Below are positions 20,900 to 34,177 of a stretch of DNA of 64,000 nucleotides, one piece after another (positions within the stretch are counted from its first letter, which is position 1; every line of letters begins with the position of its first letter). The position numbers were made by a program, and so were the translations under genes. The stretch lies in contig CP083824.1 of the NCBI GenBank assembly GCA_023023105.1, forward strand, positions 2,728,001 to 2,792,000. The letters run 5' to 3'. The notes beneath the pieces are model-generated. The model was not told where the DNA came from. It did no database searches and worked only from the letters and a program-made list of their open reading frames with translations. This stretch comes from Enterobacter ludwigii. GTDB taxonomy: Bacteria; Pseudomonadota; Gammaproteobacteria; Enterobacterales; Enterobacteriaceae.

Positions 20900-21343
20900 T
20901 CAGGCTGCGTTAATTACAAATTCTTCAATCGCCTGCCGGTTGCTCCACGACTTGGTCAGAGCGGCGGCATCCGCCGCACTGACCCAGCGGTAGGTCAGGT
21001 GTTCGGTAAACACAACCTCACGTTCGTGGGGGAGTGCAAGACAGAACCACGATTCCGTATTCCGCTCGGTACCCGGCGCATAGCGATGACGTAAATGGCT
21101 AAAAATTTCAAACTCCACCGTGCGCTGACAGTCCTTCAGGGTCAGTTGCTCGCGGGCAACATCAATGGTGACCTCTTCCTTTACTTCACGCGCGGCGGCC
21201 TGCAGCGCGGTCTCCCCCTCTTCCAGACTGCCGGTTACCGACTGCCAGAAATCAGGGTCATCGCGCCGCTGCAACATCAGCACCCGCTTCGTGTCTTCTG
21301 CATAGATGACCACCAGGACCGAAACGGGCAGCTTATATGTCAT
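20900..21343 (-). CDS. nudB: Dihydroneopterin triphosphate diphosphatase
   Basis: A 147-residue Nudix hydrolase, three residues shorter than E. coli NudB. It removes pyrophosphate from dihydroneopterin triphosphate in folate synthesis. The Nudix box is visible as GSLEEGETALQAAAREVKEE (about residues 38-57), followed by VTID in place of the more usual glycine. The start ATG at 21343 is one base away from the aspS stop, so translation is probably coupled; aspS-nudB are together in many enterobacteria. Confidence 0.93.
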   Translation of the reverse strand: MTYKLPVSVLVVIYAEDTKRVLMLQRRDDPDFWQSVTGSLEEGETALQAAAREVKEEVTIDVAREQLTLKDCQRTVEFEIFSHLRHRYAPGTERNTESWFCLALPHEREVVFTEHLTYRWVSAADAAALTKSWSNRQAIEEFVINAA

Positions 21344-21344
21344 A

Positions 21345-23117
21345 TCAGTTTTTCTCTTCCTTCTTCACCACTTCAATGCCCAGCTCGGCCAGAGAGGCCG
21401 GGTTAGCAAAACTTGGTGCTTCGGTCATCAGACACGCCGCGGCAGTGGTTTTCGGGAAGGCAATAACATCACGAATGTTATCGGTACCGGTCAGCAGCAT
21501 GGTCAGACGGTCAAGACCGAAGGCCAGACCCGCGTGCGGAGGCGTACCGTATTTCAGGGCGTCCAGCAGGAAGCCGAATTTCTCGCGCTGCTCCTGCTCA
21601 TTGATGCCCAGAATGCCGAACACGGTCTGCTGCATGTCACCGCTGTGAATACGCACGGAACCACCGCCCACTTCGTAGCCGTTGATGACCATATCGTAGG
21701 CGTTCGCCACCGCGTCTTCCGGTGCGGCTTTCAACTCTGCGGCAGTCATGTCTTTCGGCGAGGTGAATGGATGGTGCATTGCGGTCAGACCACCTTCACC
21801 GTCGTCTTCAAACATTGGGAAGTCGATAACCCACAGCGGCGCCCATTTGTTCTCGTCGGTCAGGTTCAGGTCTTTACCGAGTTTCAGACGCAGGGCGCCC
21901 ATCGCATCGGCAACCACTTTCTTGTTGTCCGCGCCGAAGAAGATCATGTCGCCGTCCTGCGCGCCAGTGCGCTCAAGGATCGCTTCCACGATGTCCGCGT
22001 TCAGGAATTTCGCGACCGGGCTGGTAATACCTTCCAGACCTTTTGCACGCTCGGTGACTTTAATATAGGCCAGACCTTTCGCGCCGTAGATCTTGATGAA
22101 GTTACCGTAGTCGTCAATCTGCTTACGGCTCAGTGCCGCACCGCCAGGTACACGCAGCGCAGCTACGCGACCTTTGGCATCGTTAGCCGGGCCAGCAAAT
22201 ACCGCAAACTCAACGGATTTAACCAGATCAGCAACGTCCACCAGCTCCATCGAGTTACGCAGATCTGGTTTGTCAGAACCGTAGCGACGCTCAGCTTCAG
22301 CGAAGGTCATGATTGGGAAATCGCCCAGCTCAACGCCTTTCACGTCGTTCCACAGGCTACGCACCAGAGCTTCCATCACTTCACGCACCTGCTCGGCGGT
22401 CATGAAGGAGGTTTCCACATCAATCTGGGTAAATTCTGGCTGGCGATCAGCACGCAGGTCTTCGTCACGGAAGCATTTTACGATCTGATAGTAGCGATCG
22501 AAACCAGACATCATCAGCAACTGTTTGAACAGCTGTGGAGACTGTGGCAGCGCGTAGAATTTACCTTTATGCACGCGGGATGGGACCAGGTAATCGCGCG
22601 CGCCTTCCGGCGTGGCTTTGGTCAGCATCGGGGTTTCGATATCCAGGAAACCGTGGTCATCCATAAAGCGACGCACCAGACTGGTGATTTTCGCGCGGGT
22701 TTTCAGGCGCTGAGCCATTTCCGGGCGACGCAGATCCAGATAGCGGTACTTCAGACGTGCTTCTTCAGTGTTGACGTGGTTAGAGTCCAGCGGCAGCGCT
22801 TCAGCACGGTTGATAATCACCAGATCGGACGCCAGCACTTCAATTGCGCCGGTCGCCATGTCTGCGTTGACGTTTTTCTCGTCACGCGCACGAACGGTGC
22901 CGGTGACCTGAATGCAGAACTCATTACGCAGCTCAGAAGCCAGTTTCAACGCATCTGCGCGATCCGGATCGAAGAACACCTGAACGATACCTTCGCGGTC
23001 ACGCATATCAATGAAGATAAGGCTACCAAGATCACGACGGCGGTTGACCCAACCACACAGGGTTACCTGCTGTCCAACGTGGGACTGACGCAGCTGCCCG
23101 CAATATTCTGTACGCAT
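21345..23117 (-). CDS. aspS: Aspartyl-tRNA synthetase
   Basis: A 590-residue class IIb aminoacyl-tRNA synthetase, the E. coli length. The N-terminal OB-fold anticodon domain ([19 protein letters not shown], about 22-40) is followed by the catalytic core with motif 2 ([18 protein letters not shown], about 216-233), a bacterial insertion domain, and motif 3 (GLAFGLDRL, about 529-537). It charges tRNA-Asp. It is the first gene of the aspS-nudB-yebC-ruvC cluster. The plus strand opposite it stays open for 609 codons, which is a codon-bias shadow. Confidence 0.97.
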   Translation of the reverse strand: MRTEYCGQLRQSHVGQQVTLCGWVNRRRDLGSLIFIDMRDREGIVQVFFDPDRADALKLASELRNEFCIQVTGTVRARDEKNVNADMATGAIEVLASDLVIINRAEALPLDSNHVNTEEARLKYRYLDLRRPEMAQRLKTRAKITSLVRRFMDDHGFLDIETPMLTKATPEGARDYLVPSRVHKGKFYALPQSPQLFKQLLMMSGFDRYYQIVKCFRDEDLRADRQPEFTQIDVETSFMTAEQVREVMEALVRSLWNDVKGVELGDFPIMTFAEAERRYGSDKPDLRNSMELVDVADLVKSVEFAVFAGPANDAKGRVAALRVPGGAALSRKQIDDYGNFIKIYGAKGLAYIKVTERAKGLEGITSPVAKFLNADIVEAILERTGAQDGDMIFFGADNKKVVADAMGALRLKLGKDLNLTDENKWAPLWVIDFPMFEDDGEGGLTAMHHPFTSPKDMTAAELKAAPEDAVANAYDMVINGYEVGGGSVRIHSGDMQQTVFGILGINEQEQREKFGFLLDALKYGTPPHAGLAFGLDRLTMLLTGTDNIRDVIAFPKTTAAACLMTEAPSFANPASLAELGIEVVKKEEKN

Positions 23118-23381
23118 GAGATATCCCTTAATTAGCCGCAGGCTAAATGTCGCCTGGTATGCAGGCTACTATGTCGCAGCTTTCTGTATGTCACAACTGG
23201 ATGAAAAAAGGCGGCTATTATACTGGAAATTCCGCCGGACGATAAGAGCGAACCTCGGCCTGACGGTCGTTTGCTGCACTCTTATTGCGCATTCTCACAA
23301 AAATTAACAAAATTATCCGACCGGTAACAGGCCATCACGTCGTATGGTGTAGCGGAAGTGATTAATTTAACTGGAGTGACT

Positions 23382-23948
23382 ATGTTAACACTCGATACCA
23401 GCAAAACCGCGCTTGTCGTCATTGATTTACAGGAAGGGATCCTGCCTTTTGCCGGAGGCCCACACACCGCAAATGATGTGGTCAGCCGCGCCGCTCGCCT
23501 GGCGGAAAAATGCCGCACAAGCGGAGCGCCTGTTGTCATGGTGCGCGTCGGCTGGTCCGCCGATTTTGCCGAAGCCTTAAAACAGCCCGTCGATGCGCAG
23601 ATTGCGGCGCATTCGCTACCGGAAAACTGGTGGACGTATCCGGTCTCACTCGGCAAGCGTGACAGTGATATCGAAGTGACTAAACGCCAGTGGGGTGCAT
23701 TTTACGGTACCGATCTGGAGCTGCAGCTGCGCCGTCGCGGAATCGACACCATCATTCTTTGTGGCATTTCCACCAACATCGGCGTGGAATCTACCGCCCG
23801 CAACGCGTGGGAACTGGGCTTTAACCTTGTGATTGCAGAAGATGCCTGCAGCGCGGCCTCTGCGGAACAGCACCAGGGCAGTATGACTCACATCTTCCCG
23901 CGCATCAGTCGTGTGCGCAGCACTGACGAGATCTTAAACGCGTTATGA
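23382..23948 (+). CDS. yecD: Isochorismatase-family hydrolase YecD
   Basis: A 188-residue cysteine hydrolase, the E. coli YecD length. It shows the family layout: catalytic Asp in [10 protein letters not shown] (about 10-19), Lys in the TKRQWGAF region, and the nucleophilic Cys in [20 protein letters not shown] (about 126-139). The substrate is not known; the fold serves isochorismate, nicotinamide and N-carbamoyl hydrolases. The ATG at 23382 has TGGAG eight bases upstream; an ATT eight codons earlier is not needed. It overlaps yecE by four bases, so the two are coupled. Confidence 0.88.
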   Translation: MLTLDTSKTALVVIDLQEGILPFAGGPHTANDVVSRAARLAEKCRTSGAPVVMVRVGWSADFAEALKQPVDAQIAAHSLPENWWTYPVSLGKRDSDIEVTKRQWGAFYGTDLELQLRRRGIDTIILCGISTNIGVESTARNAWELGFNLVIAEDACSAASAEQHQGSMTHIFPRISRVRSTDEILNAL

Positions 23949-24763
23949 TGTATGTGGGCCTGCCCCAATGGTCGCACCCGAAATGGGTGCGCCTTGGCAT
24001 CACCAGCCTTGAGGAATATGCCCGACACTTCAATTGCGTCGAGGGTAACACCACGCTGTATGCACTACCCAAAGCAGAGATTGTTGAACGCTGGCGCGAA
24101 CAAACAACCGATGATTTCCGCTTCTGCTTTAAGTTTCCGGCAACCATCTCCCATAACGCGGCCCTGCGTCACTGCGATGATTTGACCGTCGAGTTCTTGA
24201 ACAGAATGTCGCCGCTGGCAAACCGCATAGGTCAGTACTGGCTGCAGCTTCCCGCCGTCTTTGGCCCACGCGATCTGCCCGCGCTTTGGCAGTTTCTGGA
24301 TACACTTCCCCGGGAATTTACCTATGGGGTTGAAGTCAGGCATCCTGCATTTTTTGCCAAAGGTGAAGAAGAGAAAGCGCTCAATCGCGGTCTGCTTGAG
24401 CGCTCAGTCAACCGTGTGATCCTCGACAGCCGTCCGGTGCATAGCGCCATTCCGCATAGCGAAGCCATCATTGATGCGCAACGCAAAAAGCCCAAAGTGC
24501 CTGTTCATGCCATCGTGACGGCTCATCACCCTATGGTCAGGTTTATAGGCAGCGATAACATGCAGCAAAATCAGGAGATGTTCGCCGTCTGGCTGCAAAA
24601 ATTAGCGACGTGGGAACAGACCACCACGCCATATCTCTTCCTGCACACCCCGGATATCGCGCAGGCACCTGAACTGGTCGATGCTCTCTGGCAGGCCTTG
24701 CAGGCTGCGGTACCGTCCGTGGGCAGCGCCCCCGTCATCCCACAACAATCTTCTCTTTTCTGA
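23945..24763 (+). CDS. yecE: DUF72 family protein YecE
   Basis: A 272-residue DUF72 (TIM-barrel-like) protein, the E. coli YecE length. The N-terminal segment [11 protein letters not shown] and the [15 protein letters not shown] region are strongly kept. No enzymatic function is established. The start overlaps the yecD stop (ATGA), which points to a joint role or at least joint translation with the isochorismatase-like enzyme. It ends PQQSSLF as in E. coli. Confidence 0.9.
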   Translation: MMYVGLPQWSHPKWVRLGITSLEEYARHFNCVEGNTTLYALPKAEIVERWREQTTDDFRFCFKFPATISHNAALRHCDDLTVEFLNRMSPLANRIGQYWLQLPAVFGPRDLPALWQFLDTLPREFTYGVEVRHPAFFAKGEEEKALNRGLLERSVNRVILDSRPVHSAIPHSEAIIDAQRKKPKVPVHAIVTAHHPMVRFIGSDNMQQNQEMFAVWLQKLATWEQTTTPYLFLHTPDIAQAPELVDALWQALQAAVPSVGSAPVIPQQSSLF

Positions 24764-24815
24764 TATCACCCCCTATCATAGTAAAGTGCCATCTGCCAAA
24801 AAACAGGGAGTTTGT

Positions 24816-26964
<2,149 letters not shown>

Positions 26965-27013
26965 CCTTTTAGCCGTTGGTGGCCAACGCAGCTGCGGCTT
27001 GAAATATGAAGGA

Positions 27014-27047
27014 TAAAAAAAGGCCCCTGTTGAAATTGCAGGGGCCT
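27014..27047 (-). terminator. Terminator downstream of cutC
   Basis: A 9-bp stem (AGGCCCCTG at 27021-27029 with CAGGGGCCT at 27039-27047). On the minus strand it is followed by T7 (27015-27021), so it terminates cutC. The plus side has no T run, so a role for cmoB would be weaker. Confidence 0.85.
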
Positions 27048-27103
27048 GGTACAAGCAAGCATCATATTGGGCGACATGATGCGCGGTAAAAATCGGTACG
27101 TTG

Positions 27104-27847
27104 CTACACGTGATGACGCTCAATCAGCGACTTCATTTCCGCAACCGACTCTCCCTCTACACCGTAGCGTGAATACTCATCCGCTTCAGCATCTGTCGAC
27201 ATTGACAACCCTGTATTGCGATAACGCATGGGAGACGGCATCCACTTGCCTGCCGAGCTGTGAAGCTCCTCTACCCCGGCGTTTAAAAACCGTTCCAGAT
27301 TGCTGGCACGGACACCCGCACCCGCCATTATTATTGGAACACCAGAATGGGCTTTTAGTTCCGTAATTAATTGCAGACCTTTTTCCGCAGAGGACTGCTG
27401 CCCCGATGTCAGAATGCGTGCCACGCCCAGTTCGGTAAGCGAATCAAATGCTTGCAGGGGGTCTTTGCACATATCAAATGCGCGATGGAAAGTCACTGCC
27501 ATCCCTTTCGCGGCATCCATGACCTGGCGCATACGTGGCATATCGACCTGACCGTCTTCATCAAGCAACCCGATAACCAGCCCGGGAAATCCCAGTTCAC
27601 GAACCAGAGTGATATCTTCAAGCATGGCACTGAACTCGCCCGACGTGTAACAAAAATCACCGCCGCGAGGACGAATAATCGGGTGAACGGGAATGGTGAC
27701 GGCCTGACGGGCAGACTTCAACATGCCGTAGGATGGCGTCAGCCCACCCTCTTTGGGTGCCGCGCACAGTTCGATGCGATCAGCACCGTGTTTTTGCGCA
27801 GTCACGGCACACTCCACGCTGTAACAACAAATCTCCAGCAGTGCCAT
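27104..27847 (-). CDS. cutC: CutC family protein (copper homeostasis)
   Basis: A 247-residue TIM-barrel protein, one residue shorter than E. coli CutC. The segment [25 protein letters not shown] at the start and RPRGGDFCY in the middle are the family marks; two cysteines lie near the N terminus. It was linked to copper tolerance, but in E. coli part of that phenotype was traced to other genes, so the role remains unsettled. GGAGGAT precedes the ATG. yecM lies 78 bases upstream on the same strand. Confidence 0.9.
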   Translation of the reverse strand: MALLEICCYSVECAVTAQKHGADRIELCAAPKEGGLTPSYGMLKSARQAVTIPVHPIIRPRGGDFCYTSGEFSAMLEDITLVRELGFPGLVIGLLDEDGQVDMPRMRQVMDAAKGMAVTFHRAFDMCKDPLQAFDSLTELGVARILTSGQQSSAEKGLQLITELKAHSGVPIIMAGAGVRASNLERFLNAGVEELHSSAGKWMPSPMRYRNTGLSMSTDAEADEYSRYGVEGESVAEMKSLIERHHV

Positions 27848-27925
27848 TTAATCCTCCTGAAAGCCCACTAAACAAATCATCATGACACGCCGCCCGTTTT
27901 TAGTCCCGGCGTTGACTCACAACTC

Positions 27926-28486
27926 TCACGCTTCACTGGCAACAATCTGCTCAATGGTCCACGGGTGAAACTTCACGGTGACCTGTCCGTCCGTGACGGC
28001 CAGCGTCGGGTTAGGTAAACGCTCGCGTTCGCCTTTGGGTGAACTCGTTTTGACACAAATCCCCGGTTTGCTTAAGCCTTCATCAGATAACAAGGCCAGT
28101 GCGCGCGCGTTCAGTGTTTCTGGCTCACCCGGCAGAACAATTTCGATATGCTCCCAGCCTTCGTGCGGATAACGTTTTTCCCCCGGCCACGGCAGTTCAA
28201 TCACAGTGAATTGCCAGTGCGCTACCTTCACGGGTTCATGCAGTTTAAACAGGCATATTGGGCGACCGTTAATAATGTTCTCAGAGAGCAGCTCACCGCA
28301 CTGTTCAAAACCTCGACGCCAGCGCTCGGCGGTCGCATTTTGATGACAGCGCAAAGAGATGTGATCCGCTTCAAGCGGTGCGATATCCAGACCAAGGCGG
28401 GTGGCAAGTTCTGTGAACGCCTGGGTGAAGCGCGGTAAATCTGCGGAAATATCATGCAGTTCGTCAATGGAATGCCAGTTCGCCAT
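27926..28486 (-). CDS. yecM: VOC-superfamily protein YecM
   Basis: A 186-residue protein, two residues shorter than E. coli YecM, whose crystal structure resembles vicinal-oxygen-chelate enzymes and isomerases. Possible metal ligands lie in LEADHISLRCHQ (about 39-50), YPHEGWEHIEIVL and VTVKFHPW. No substrate is known. It is read towards cutC and may be co-transcribed with it. The 239 bases before argS show no further gene. Confidence 0.87.
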   Translation of the reverse strand: MANWHSIDELHDISADLPRFTQAFTELATRLGLDIAPLEADHISLRCHQNATAERWRRGFEQCGELLSENIINGRPICLFKLHEPVKVAHWQFTVIELPWPGEKRYPHEGWEHIEIVLPGEPETLNARALALLSDEGLSKPGICVKTSSPKGERERLPNPTLAVTDGQVTVKFHPWTIEQIVASEA

Positions 28487-28725
28487 AAGTCAGTCTCTTT
28501 TCATGTCGCAAAGCCGCTAATTTACTCTGTTGCCCAGTTTTGACCAACCGCAGAATACGGCTTTTTATGACTGCATGATTATGCACGCCTTCTTAGCCTG
28601 GATTCTGAACAATCTTCGGCCCGCGCAATGCTGACGCCAGAGGGCATTTGCAGTATACTCCCGCCCTAAATTCTATAACTGGCGCGGGTGGTTGTGAGCC
28701 CGCATCAAAAAAGTAAGGTATCCAG

Positions 28726-30459
28726 GTGAATATTCAGGCTCTTCTCTCCGAAAAAGTCAGTCAGGCACTGATTGCCGCAGGTGCACCTGCGGATTGCGAA
28801 CCGCAGGTTCGTCAGTCAGCAAAAGTACAGTTTGGCGACTATCAGGCTAATGGCGTGATGGCAGTGGCTAAAAAACTGGGCATGCCGCCGCGACAACTCG
28901 CTGAGCAGGTACTGACGCATCTGGATCTCACCGGTATCGCCAGCAAAACCGAAATCGCCGGTCCGGGCTTTATCAACATCTTCCTGGAACCTGCTTTCCT
29001 GGCAAGCCACGTTGACGCGGCGCTGAAATCTGACCGCCTGGGTGTCTCCCAGCCGGAAGCGCAGACCGTTGTGATCGACTACTCTGCCCCGAACGTGGCG
29101 AAAGAGATGCACGTGGGTCACCTGCGCTCCACCATCATTGGTGATGCTGCCGTGCGTACCCTCGAATTCCTCGGTCACAAGGTGATCCGCGCGAACCACG
29201 TGGGCGATTGGGGTACTCAGTTCGGTATGCTGATTGCTTACCTGGAAAAACAGCAGCAGGAAAACGCGGGTGAAATGGCGCTGGCCGATCTCGAAGGGTT
29301 CTACCGCGAAGCCAAAAAACACTACGACGAAGACGAAGCTTTTGCCGAGCGCGCGCGCAGCTACGTAGTAAAACTGCAGGGCGGCGACCAGTACTTCCTC
29401 GAGATGTGGCGCAAGCTGGTTGACATTACGATGTCTCAGAACCAACTCACCTATAACCGTCTGAACGTCACCCTAACCCGTGATGACGTAATGGGTGAAA
29501 GCCTCTATAACCCAATGCTGCCCGGCATTGTGGCTGACCTGAAGGCCAAAAATCTGGCAGTTGAGAGCGAAGGCGCAACGGTCGTGTTCCTTGATGAGTA
29601 TAAAAACAAGGAAGGTGAACCGATGGGCGTGATCATCCAGAAAAAGGATGGCGGCTATCTCTACACCACTACCGATATCGCCTGTGCAAAATACCGTTAC
29701 GAAACGCTGCATGCCGACCGCGTGCTGTACTACATCGACTCCCGTCAGCACCAGCACCTGATGCAGGCGTGGACCATCGTGCGTAAAGCCGGTTACGTGC
29801 CGGATTGCGTTCCGCTGGAACACCATATGTTCGGCATGATGCTCGGTAAAGACGGCAAGCCGTTCAAAACCCGTGCGGGCGGTACCGTGAAGCTGTCCGA
29901 CCTGCTGGACGAAGCGCTGGAACGCGCCCGTCGCCTGGTGGCGGAGAAGAACCCGGATATGCCTGCCGATGAGCTGGAAAAACTGGCGAATGCCGTGGGT
30001 ATCGGTGCGGTTAAATACGCGGATCTTTCCAAGAACCGGACCACCGACTATATCTTCGACTGGGATAACATGCTGGCGTTTGAAGGCAACACCGCGCCGT
30101 ACATGCAGTATGCCTACACCCGTGTGCTCTCTGTATTCCGTAAAGCCAATATCGACGAAAGCGTACTGGCGAATGCTGCCGTGACCATCACTGAAGATCG
30201 CGAAGCGCAGCTGGCAGCGCGTCTGCTGCAGTTTGAAGAGACACTGACGGTTGTGGCGCGAGACGGAACACCGCACGTGATGTGTGCTTACCTGTACGAT
30301 TTGGCAGGCCTGTTCTCCGGCTTCTACGAGCACTGCCCTATCCTGTCTGCGGAAAGCGACGCGGTACGTAACAGCCGCCTGAAGCTGGCGCAGCTCACGG
30401 CGAAGACCCTGAAGCTGGGTCTGGATACCCTGGGTATCGAAACCGTAGAACGCATGTAA
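28726..30459 (+). CDS. argS: Arginyl-tRNA synthetase
   Basis: A 577-residue class I synthetase, the E. coli length. The HIGH-type motif is in [19 protein letters not shown] (about residues 120-138, MHVGHLR). The KMSK loop is degenerate ([15 protein letters not shown]), as usual for this enzyme, which needs tRNA for amino-acid activation. The C-terminal anticodon domain ends [14 protein letters not shown]. Translation starts with GTG at 28726, as in E. coli, with AAGGTAT upstream. A strong terminator follows. Confidence 0.97.
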   Translation: MNIQALLSEKVSQALIAAGAPADCEPQVRQSAKVQFGDYQANGVMAVAKKLGMPPRQLAEQVLTHLDLTGIASKTEIAGPGFINIFLEPAFLASHVDAALKSDRLGVSQPEAQTVVIDYSAPNVAKEMHVGHLRSTIIGDAAVRTLEFLGHKVIRANHVGDWGTQFGMLIAYLEKQQQENAGEMALADLEGFYREAKKHYDEDEAFAERARSYVVKLQGGDQYFLEMWRKLVDITMSQNQLTYNRLNVTLTRDDVMGESLYNPMLPGIVADLKAKNLAVESEGATVVFLDEYKNKEGEPMGVIIQKKDGGYLYTTTDIACAKYRYETLHADRVLYYIDSRQHQHLMQAWTIVRKAGYVPDCVPLEHHMFGMMLGKDGKPFKTRAGGTVKLSDLLDEALERARRLVAEKNPDMPADELEKLANAVGIGAVKYADLSKNRTTDYIFDWDNMLAFEGNTAPYMQYAYTRVLSVFRKANIDESVLANAAVTITEDREAQLAARLLQFEETLTVVARDGTPHVMCAYLYDLAGLFSGFYEHCPILSAESDAVRNSRLKLAQLTAKTLKLGLDTLGIETVERM

Positions 30460-30462
30460 TAC

Positions 30463-30495
30463 AAAAAACCCGGCAAGCGCCGGGTTTCTTTTTTC
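30463..30495 (+). terminator. Terminator between argS and flhE
   Basis: A 9-bp stem (AAACCCGGC at 30466-30474 with GCCGGGTTT at 30479-30487) followed by C and six T. It ends argS; the flanking A6 on the left side also allows termination of the convergent flhBAE message. Confidence 0.92.
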
Positions 30496-30501
30496 ACACC
30501 G

Positions 30502-30894
30502 TTAACGATAGTTAACGATGACAGCGTTACTCTGAACTTTCAGCGCCGGAATCAAACGCCCTCCACCCGGTACTTCCCAGATAAAACGCAAAGGTTCGAT
30601 GGCCGGCACGCCATTAAATGCCTGTGTGGTGCCGTTCTCTCCGTCAATTTCCGTGCAGCGAGTCTGAGAGCAGAGACGTACCCGCAACCCTGCTGGCGTT
30701 GGGCCAATCAGCCTGTAGTTCCACACCACAAGCCCCATCTGGCCGGAAACCGGCTCAGAGGGCGATAACGGGTTTGATGACATGGCAACCCCGCGATTGC
30801 TGAGGGTCACGCCCATGCTGCTCGCCTGCCAGGTCCCTTCCCCGGCAGCCTGCGCCACCAGCGGGAAGAATAAGATCCATAACCACTTACGCAT
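30502..30894 (-). CDS. flhE: Flagellar protein FlhE
   Basis: A 130-residue exported protein, the E. coli length, with a signal peptide (MRKWLWILFFPLVAQAA). FlhE is periplasmic; in relatives it prevents proton leakage through the flagellar export gate and affects swarming. Two cysteines (CSQTRC) may form a disulfide. Its ATG shares one base with the flhA stop (TAATG), so it is translated from the flhBAE message. Confidence 0.93.
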   Translation of the reverse strand: MRKWLWILFFPLVAQAAGEGTWQASSMGVTLSNRGVAMSSNPLSPSEPVSGQMGLVVWNYRLIGPTPAGLRVRLCSQTRCTEIDGENGTTQAFNGVPAIEPLRFIWEVPGGGRLIPALKVQSNAVIVNYR

Positions 30895-32972
30895 TATTTT
30901 CCTCCAATCGTCGCGGTCATGCGGATATGACGGTTATCCGACAGCTCCATATTTGACAGCACGACCAGTTGGTTCAGGCTACGACGCAGGAAGCGCGACA
31001 GCAGCGGACGCAGCGCATGGTTAACCAGCAGCACCGGCGGTGCTCCCAGCATCTCCTGACGCGCCAGCGCCTCCTGCGTTTGCGCCAGCAGGCGGTCCGC
31101 CAGACCCGGTTCCAGCCCGCCGCCACCCTGCAAGGCCTGCAGCAGCAGACGTTCAAGCGGCGTATCGAGACCAATAACCTGCACTTCTCCGGTTCCAGGG
31201 AACCACTGCTGGGTAATCGCTCGCCCCAGCGCCACGCGCACCACCGCGGTAAGCTCATGCGGATCGTTTTGTAACGGCGCATGTTCGGCAAGGGTTTCCA
31301 GAATGGTACGCATATCGCGGATCGGTACTTTCTCGTCGAGCAGGTTTTGCAACACTTTGTGCAGGGTAGTCAACGTCAGCACGCCCGGCACCAGATCTTC
31401 CGTCAGCTTCGGCATCTCCTGCGTGACGCGGTCAAGGAGCTGCTGCGCTTCCTGACGTCCAAACAGCTCTGCCGAGAATTGGCCAATCAGGTGATTAAGA
31501 TGGGTTGCCACCACGGTACTGGCTTCGACTACCGTATACCCCTGAATTTGCGCCTGCTCTTTCAGCGCACTTTCAATCCAGATCGCGGCCAGACCAAAAG
31601 CCGGATCGATGGTTTGCTCGCCTGGCAATGTGCCTGCGGCGGTGCCGGGGTTAATCGCCAGCCAGCGTCCCGGATAGGCATCGCCGCTGCCGATTTCAAC
31701 GCCTTTCATCAGGATGCGATAGCGCGCGGGCGGCAGGTCCATATTGTCGCGGATGTGTACCACCGGCGGCAGGAAGCCCATGTCCTGGGCGAATTTTTTA
31801 CGGATACTGCGGATGCGGCCAAGCAGTTCGCCATCCTGCTGGAAATCGACCATCGGGATCAGGCGATACCCAACTTCCATACCCAGCGAATCTTCCAGCT
31901 GAACGTCATTCCAGGTCGCTTCGACAGCCTGGGTGTTCTCCGGCATTTTAACCGCAACAGGCTCGGCTGCCGGTTGGGTTTCACGCCCTCGCATCCACCA
32001 GGCAAGACCCAGCAGTGCCGCAGTGAACAGCAGGAACACGAGGTTTGGCATACCTGGGACCAGACCGAGTAACCCCAGTACCGCAGCGGCCAATAGCATG
32101 ACGCGCGGGTTACTGAAGAGCTGGCCGACCATCTGCTCGCCAACGTCCTGATCGGTACTCACGCGGGTCACAATCACACCCGCCGCCGTGGAGATAACCA
32201 GCGCCGGGATCTGCGCGACCAGACCGTCACCGATGGTCAGCAGCGTATAACTCTCTGCCGCGTGGCCCATGTCCATGCCATGTTGCAGAACACCGACCAG
32301 CAGGCCACCCACCACGTTGATCACCATGATCAGAATGCCCGCGATGGCGTCACCGCGCACAAACTTACTCGCACCGTCCATGGAGCCGTAGAAGTCCGCT
32401 TCCTGCGTCACTTCCGCACGGCGTTTTTTCGCTTCATCTTCCGCGATAAGACCGGCGTTCAGGTCGGCATCAATCGCCATCTGCTTGCCTGGCATCCCGT
32501 CCAGCACAAAGCGCGCGCCCACTTCGGCGATACGCCCTGCACCCTTGGTGATAACCATAAAGTTGATGATTACGAGGATCACAAACACCACGATACCGAT
32601 GGCGAAATTACCGCCTACCAGGAAGTGGCCGAAGGCCTCAACCACTTTACCCGCCGCAGCCGCACCCGTATGACCTTCCATCAGAATGATACGCGTGGAG
32701 GCCACGTTCAGCGCCAGTCGCAGCAAGGTGGTAAACAGCAGAATGGTCGGGAACGCCGCGAACTCAAGGGTACGCTGGGTGAACATCGCCACCAGCAGCA
32801 CCATGATGGACAACGCAATGTTGAATGTGAAAAGCAAATCGAGGATGAATGCCGGGAGCGGCAGTACCATCATCGACAGAATTAGCAGGATGAGAATCGG
32901 CCCGGCAAGGATCTGCCATTGGGTCGATTTCAGGTTGCCGGGCAGGCGCAACATTGCCACCAGATTAGCCAT
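30894..32972 (-). CDS. flhA: Flagellar type III export gate protein FlhA
   Basis: A 692-residue protein, the E. coli length. About eight membrane helices fill residues 20-330, with the FHIPEP-family cytoplasmic loop between (AKKRRAEVTQEADFYGSMDGASKFVRG, about 200-226), and a soluble C-terminal domain (about 350-692) that docks export chaperones. It is the largest part of the export gate and couples proton flow to secretion. It overlaps flhB by eight bases and flhE by one base. Confidence 0.97.
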   Translation of the reverse strand: MANLVAMLRLPGNLKSTQWQILAGPILILLILSMMVLPLPAFILDLLFTFNIALSIMVLLVAMFTQRTLEFAAFPTILLFTTLLRLALNVASTRIILMEGHTGAAAAGKVVEAFGHFLVGGNFAIGIVVFVILVIINFMVITKGAGRIAEVGARFVLDGMPGKQMAIDADLNAGLIAEDEAKKRRAEVTQEADFYGSMDGASKFVRGDAIAGILIMVINVVGGLLVGVLQHGMDMGHAAESYTLLTIGDGLVAQIPALVISTAAGVIVTRVSTDQDVGEQMVGQLFSNPRVMLLAAAVLGLLGLVPGMPNLVFLLFTAALLGLAWWMRGRETQPAAEPVAVKMPENTQAVEATWNDVQLEDSLGMEVGYRLIPMVDFQQDGELLGRIRSIRKKFAQDMGFLPPVVHIRDNMDLPPARYRILMKGVEIGSGDAYPGRWLAINPGTAAGTLPGEQTIDPAFGLAAIWIESALKEQAQIQGYTVVEASTVVATHLNHLIGQFSAELFGRQEAQQLLDRVTQEMPKLTEDLVPGVLTLTTLHKVLQNLLDEKVPIRDMRTILETLAEHAPLQNDPHELTAVVRVALGRAITQQWFPGTGEVQVIGLDTPLERLLLQALQGGGGLEPGLADRLLAQTQEALARQEMLGAPPVLLVNHALRPLLSRFLRRSLNQLVVLSNMELSDNRHIRMTATIGGK

Positions 32973-34113
32973 CAGTGTCCTTCTCGTTCAAAAAATCCAG
33001 CGCTTCAGGCACCGGAAGGTTCTCAGGTTTCACAGGTCGTTGTCCGCCAGCCAGACGCCAGCGCTTCAACTGCCATACCCAGGCCAACACTTCCGCCACG
33101 GCGGCGTAGAGTTGTCCGGGGATCTGTTGTCCAATTTCCGCATGGCGGTATAAGGCACGCGCCAGCGGAGGGGCTTCCAGGATAGGTACACGGTGTTCAG
33201 TACCAATCTCACGAATGCGAAGTGCTATCAGACCCGCCCCTTTCGCCACCACTTTCGGCGCGCTCATTTTGTTTTCGTCATAGCGCAGCGCAACGGAATA
33301 GTGTGTCGGGTTGGTGACGATCACGTCAGCTTTTGGCACGTCTTCCATCATGCGTCGACGGGCAGCGGCGCGCTGCATCTGGCGGATACGCCCTTTGACG
33401 TGCGGGTCACCTTCCATCTGTTTGTATTCGTCACGGATATCCTGGCGTGACATGCGCAGTTTCTTGAAGTGGGTATAAAGCTGGAAGATCACGTCAAAAC
33501 CCACCATCGGAATAATGCTGAGCACCACCAGCAGCGCGCAGAGTCCGACCAGGTTCAGCGCATTGCTCATTGCGGTGAGGGGGGATTCACTGATAAGACG
33601 CATCATTTCCGGCCAGTGGTACCAGAGGTAAAACCCCGCTGAACTCCCCATCAGTACCGATTTGAGAATGGCTTTGAGCAACTCCGCCCCGGTCTGCGCA
33701 GAGAACATTTTCGCAATGCCCGGCAGCGGGTTCAGTTTGGAAAATTTCGGCTGCAGCGATTTGGCACTAAAGACCAGACCACCCAGCATCACCGGCGAAA
33801 CCAGCGCGACCAGCACAACCCCTGTAATCAGCGGCAGCAGTGCAACCATCGCCCCTTTTATTAGCTGGATAATCTGGCTGAGGATCAGATTCGGGTCATT
33901 GACCATGCTGTGGTCAAAACGTAAGCCAGTAGACAACATTCCCGCCAGTTTGCGGGCGAGCGACTCCCCACCCCACCAGATAATGCACACCCCTACGATA
34001 AGGATCAGCAGGGAAGTCAGTTCTCGGGATCGGGGGATCTGCCCTTCCTCACGCGCCTTTTCTAGTCGGTGGGGTGTGGGGGCTTCCGTTTTGTCGTCGT
34101 TCTCTTCTGCCAC
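32965..34113 (-). CDS. flhB: Flagellar export switch protein FlhB
   Basis: A 382-residue protein, the E. coli length. Four membrane helices occupy residues about 30-215, and the cytoplasmic domain contains the self-cleavage motif NPTH (in VIVTNPTHYSVAL, about 269-272), which switches export from rod/hook to filament subunits. The likely start is GTG at 34113 (MAEENDDKTEAPTPHRLEK); its Shine-Dalgarno is weak. It is first in flhBAE; the flagellar class II promoter expected upstream was not resolved. Confidence 0.96.
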   Translation of the reverse strand: MAEENDDKTEAPTPHRLEKAREEGQIPRSRELTSLLILIVGVCIIWWGGESLARKLAGMLSTGLRFDHSMVNDPNLILSQIIQLIKGAMVALLPLITGVVLVALVSPVMLGGLVFSAKSLQPKFSKLNPLPGIAKMFSAQTGAELLKAILKSVLMGSSAGFYLWYHWPEMMRLISESPLTAMSNALNLVGLCALLVVLSIIPMVGFDVIFQLYTHFKKLRMSRQDIRDEYKQMEGDPHVKGRIRQMQRAAARRRMMEDVPKADVIVTNPTHYSVALRYDENKMSAPKVVAKGAGLIALRIREIGTEHRVPILEAPPLARALYRHAEIGQQIPGQLYAAVAEVLAWVWQLKRWRLAGGQRPVKPENLPVPEALDFLNEKDTDG

Positions 34114-34177
34114 AGTGCATGCCCAACCTATTAAGTCACGGGTATCATGCCAGTGCAGCGAAAATCCAATGGCGGGA

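Noticed and set aside
21306..23135. A 609-codon open frame on the plus strand opposite aspS
   Set aside because: It mirrors the aspS codons almost exactly, has no family resemblance and no ribosome site; it is an antisense shadow of a strongly biased gene.
29473..30333. A 286-codon frame opposite argS
   Set aside because: Antisense of a conserved essential gene with no recognisable domain.
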